In this document: positions 61,924 to 64,000 of the stretch, piece by piece
Layout of the letters: every line of letters starts with the position of its first letter
Position numbering within the stretch: the stretch's first letter is position 1
Source: Actinoalloteichus caeruleus DSM 43889
GTDB taxonomy: Bacteria > Actinomycetota > Actinomycetes > Mycobacteriales > Pseudonocardiaceae
Direction: 5' to 3'
DNA: 64,000 nucleotides
NCBI RefSeq assembly: GCF_000429185.2
Contig: NZ_AUBJ02000001.1
Span: forward strand, 1,922,001 to 1,986,000
Translations under genes and position numbers: made by a program
The notes under the pieces: model-generated
Seen by the model: the letters and a program-made list of their open reading frames with translations, nothing else
The model's database searches: none
Told to the model about the DNA's origin: nothing

Positions 61924-62156
61924 CCCAGTCTGCCGGAGACGGTCATCCAGCGAGGATGGTGGTGCCATGCCGCTGCCGATGGGGCCGGAAGCTGGGGCGG
62001 TGACGCTGTCCTGCCTCCCATTCGGCTGCCTGTGCGCTCGGGGCCACATCGGAGTTCATCCATCCCCGAACATGGAACGGCCCGTTCGAGGGAGGTCCGC
62101 CTGACCACTTGCGGCGCGGGACGTCGGGATCCTGATGGTCCCGGCTGTCCGTCCAG

Positions 62157-62187
62157 GTCCTCGAACGGGTCACTGGTTACCCAGCAC
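62157..62187. repeat. 31-bp direct repeat, copy 1
   Basis: It begins GTCCTCGAAC and ends TTACCCAGCAC, matching the copy at 62752-62782 at 28 of 31 positions. Confidence 0.6.
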
Positions 62188-62208
62188 CACCACTGTGCCT
62201 GGTGGTGC
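62184..62208. terminator. Perfect 9-bp hairpin
   Basis: Arms GCACCACCA (62184-62192) and TGGTGGTGC (62200-62208) flank a 7-nt loop next to repeat copy 1. Confidence 0.4.
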
Positions 62209-62751
62209 GGTGTCGCCCACAGGGCCGTTGGGCCCGACGTCGCCAGGCACGTCGGCTCGTCCACCCCGGGGCGCCTGGGTGGTCGTACTCCTCCGCTGGT
62301 TGCTGATCAGCATGGCCGGGAACCGGGGTGCGGATCGCCGCGGAGCCCGCACCCGCCACCCGTGAGGACCGGATCCCGGACGGAACGGCCACCACGGGGC
62401 GAGTGGTCATGGCCCGGGTGCGGCGGACGATGAGCTCGCCCCCGCCCGGCCGCCGATGCTCGGGTGCCACCACGCGCGGCGCGGTACCTGGGCGACTGGG
62501 CTCGCTGGAGCTCCCGGCCGTGTTCACGGCACCAGCTGGAGCCGACGACAGGTGAGCCGCGACGCGGCCGCGACACGGACAACGCGCTCGACAGCCCGGG
62601 CCGACGCGGGGTCCTGGGGCTCTGGATGAATCGAGCGGCGGCGAGAGAGCCCACACAGAGGAAGGCCCGTCCGAGGTGGGGAACTCGTCGTCTTTCGACG
62701 ATGAGTGACCAGTCGAACGCTGACACGGGGTCTGCTCCTGGTCTTCACCCT

Positions 62752-62782
62752 GTCCTCGGGCGGGTCACTGGTTGCCCAGCAC
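62752..62782. repeat. 31-bp direct repeat, copy 2
   Basis: The second copy of the element at 62157-62187, 595 bp away; three mismatches. Confidence 0.6.
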
Positions 62783-62924
62783 GTTCAGGATGCCTCCCCG
62801 GCACCCGTCGCGTCAGGAGTCCTTGGGCCCTGGTGGCGGGGGTCGAGTGGCCCCACTCGTGGCGGTGGTGCCGTCGAGGCCCGACCGGGGCGTGCAGGGC
62901 GGGGACGCGGGACTCGGCAAGCCG

Positions 62925-64000
62925 TCAGTCGGGGGGTCGTTGGCCGGGGAACCACCACCCGCTGGGTGGGGTCGAGGGCCGGCGTCCGGTGCCCTCCACC
63001 CGGACCGGGAAGGTGGCCGCGCCCAACCGCCGGTCGGCGACCGCCTCGGCGACGTCCGAGGTCGTCAGCACCCCGACCGGGCCTGCCGCGTCCTCCACCA
63101 GGATCCAGGCGTGCCGCTGGTCGCCCAGCCGTGGGACCACGGTGGCCAGTGATTCCTCGACCCGCACCCTGATCAGCTGGTCGGCTGGCACCGCCAGTTC
63201 GCCGAGTCGGGCGGTGCCTCGGGCGTCCTCGGGCACCGACCGGATCCGGTTCGGGGTGAGGAGCCCGGTGACGTGGCCGTCGGGGTCCAGCAGGACCACG
63301 GCTGGTGGGGGCGGGTCGGTGGGCAGGCCGTCCCGGAGGAACCCGTGCAGGGTGGTGTCGGGGCCGGCGCTGGGCACGGGGTGGCGCATCACGTCCCGGA
63401 CGGGGACGTCGGCCAGGGCGGCGCCGACCCTCGCCTGTTGCGCCTCGGCTCCGGCGACGGCGGTGATGAACCAGCCCAGCAGCACCCACCACAGCCCGTT
63501 CGTTCCCCGGAACAGCAGTTGCGCGATGCCGAGGCCGATGAGGAGCAGACCGAGCACCCGCCCGGCGTAGGCCGACCAGATGGCCGCCCGCCACCGGTCG
63601 CCCCGCCACCGCCACAGCGCGGCCCGCAGCACCCGCCCGCCGTCCAGGGGCGCGGCGGGGAGGAGGTTGAAGACGGCGAGAGCCGCGTTGAGCAGCGCGA
63701 GGTAGACGAAGACGATCGCGACCAGCGCGGCGGCGCCGAACTGGGCGGTCGCGGAGGCGAGCGCGGCGAACAGGAGGGCGAGCAGCGCGCTGGCGGCGGG
63801 TCCCACCGCGGCGATGCGGGCCTCGGCGCCCGCGTCGCGTGCCTCTCCTCTGAGTTGGGCGACCCCGCCGAGCAGCCACAGGGTGATGCCGGCGACCTCC
63901 ACGCCGTTGCGGCGGGCGACCACGGCGTGGGCGAGTTCGTGCACCAGCAGGGAGAGCACCAGGAGCAGGGCGGCGCCGATGCCGGCCACCACGTAGGCGG
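62925..64000 (-). CDS. Site-2 protease (M50) with CBS domains, 5' partial
   Basis: The gene runs off the right edge; 358 residues are visible. The intramembrane metalloprotease core has the zinc motif LVHELAHAVVARRNG and the third ligand motif FNLLPAAPLDGGRVLRA within several membrane segments. Two CBS-like domains follow (VRDVMRHPVPSAGPDTTL; HAWILVEDAAGPVGVLTTSDVAEAV). This is the actinobacterial S2P-CBS layout (Rv2625c-like). GTG 63992 is in frame, but the missing N-terminal membrane segment suggests that the true start lies beyond the window. Confidence 0.88.
   Translation of the reverse strand, partial: AYVVAGIGAALLLVLSLLVHELAHAVVARRNGVEVAGITLWLLGGVAQLRGEARDAGAEARIAAVGPAASALLALLFAALASATAQFGAAALVAIVFVYLALLNAALAVFNLLPAAPLDGGRVLRAALWRWRGDRWRAAIWSAYAGRVLGLLLIGLGIAQLLFRGTNGLWWVLLGWFITAVAGAEAQQARVGAALADVPVRDVMRHPVPSAGPDTTLHGFLRDGLPTDPPPPAVVLLDPDGHVTGLLTPNRIRSVPEDARGTARLGELAVPADQLIRVRVEESLATVVPRLGDQRHAWILVEDAAGPVGVLTTSDVAEAVADRRLGAATFPVRVEGTGRRPSTPPSGWWFPGQRPPD

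Larger units (their letters stand above)
61924..62924. other. 1-kb gene-poor region with short repeats
   Basis: No credible gene is seen. The region contains a 31-bp direct repeat pair and hairpins. Open frames present are low complexity or interrupted, and may be decayed sequence. Confidence 0.45.

Overview
This is a 64 kb chromosomal window of very high G+C DNA with strong G/C preference at third codon positions, many GTG starts and frequent 4-bp GTGA/ATGA gene overlaps. Together with the RamB-type regulator, HTH-TPR regulators, a Thermobifida-type cutinase and type I-B/I-E CRISPR loci, this points to a filamentous actinomycete (Pseudonocardiales or Streptosporangiales-like). The exact genus cannot be fixed from sequence alone. 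No rRNA, tRNA, prophage or transposase was seen.

Layout. 1-7.3 kb: a type I-B CRISPR-Cas operon (cas8 C-terminus, cas7, cas5, cas3, cas4, cas1, cas2), a 104-bp leader and a 9-repeat array. 7.3-13.9 kb: small unknown genes, a fatty-acid operon (acyl-CoA dehydrogenase, SDR, MaoC, acyl-CoA synthetase) and a PET-hydrolase/cutinase-like gene whose 5' end is out of frame. 14-17 kb: RecQ and a class-3 lipase, separated by a perfect hairpin. 18-22.7 kb: glyoxylate shunt (aceB, aceA) divergent from ramB. 22.8-34 kb: DUF1772/AraC pair, class IV aminotransferase, HTH regulator, and an ABC-2 exporter operon preceded by a TTA-containing small gene, a SLOG-like protein and an HTH-TPR regulator. 34.4-39.8 kb: ThuA/Gfo-Idh/TIM-barrel sugar operon and a cupin-deazaflavin-oxidoreductase fusion.

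39.9-45.7 kb looks like an accessory, decaying segment. It holds two remnants of a type I-E-like CRISPR array around a NUDIX gene and a truncated nuclease-family gene, a TetR/ABC operon whose permease carries a premature stop, a second type I-B array in inverted orientation with its own 104-bp leader, and a lincosamide-nucleotidyltransferase-like gene. The second array shares repeat, leader length and leader motifs with the first, so one Cas1-Cas2 machinery could feed both arrays 37 kb apart.

45.7-58 kb: a CBS-domain membrane protein, then two divergent operons sharing a promoter region. One encodes an NMT1/SsuA-like ABC importer with two permeases. The other encodes nucleoside phosphorylase, PyrD-1B-like, IclR, two phosphoribosyltransferase-like proteins without a PRPP loop, an AllC-type N-carbamoyl amidohydrolase, PyrK-like and dihydroorotase-like proteins. 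Without carAB, pyrB or pyrF, this set reads best as uptake and reductive breakdown of orotate or a related pyrimidine (orotate to dihydroorotate to N-carbamoyl-aspartate to aspartate). It is the leading candidate for an undescribed system here. 58-64 kb: an FMN reductase behind a MerR/SoxR-type promoter, a P-loop kinase-like gene, an EEP-family enzyme, a nitroreductase, a 1-kb gene-poor stretch and a site-2 protease cut by the window edge.
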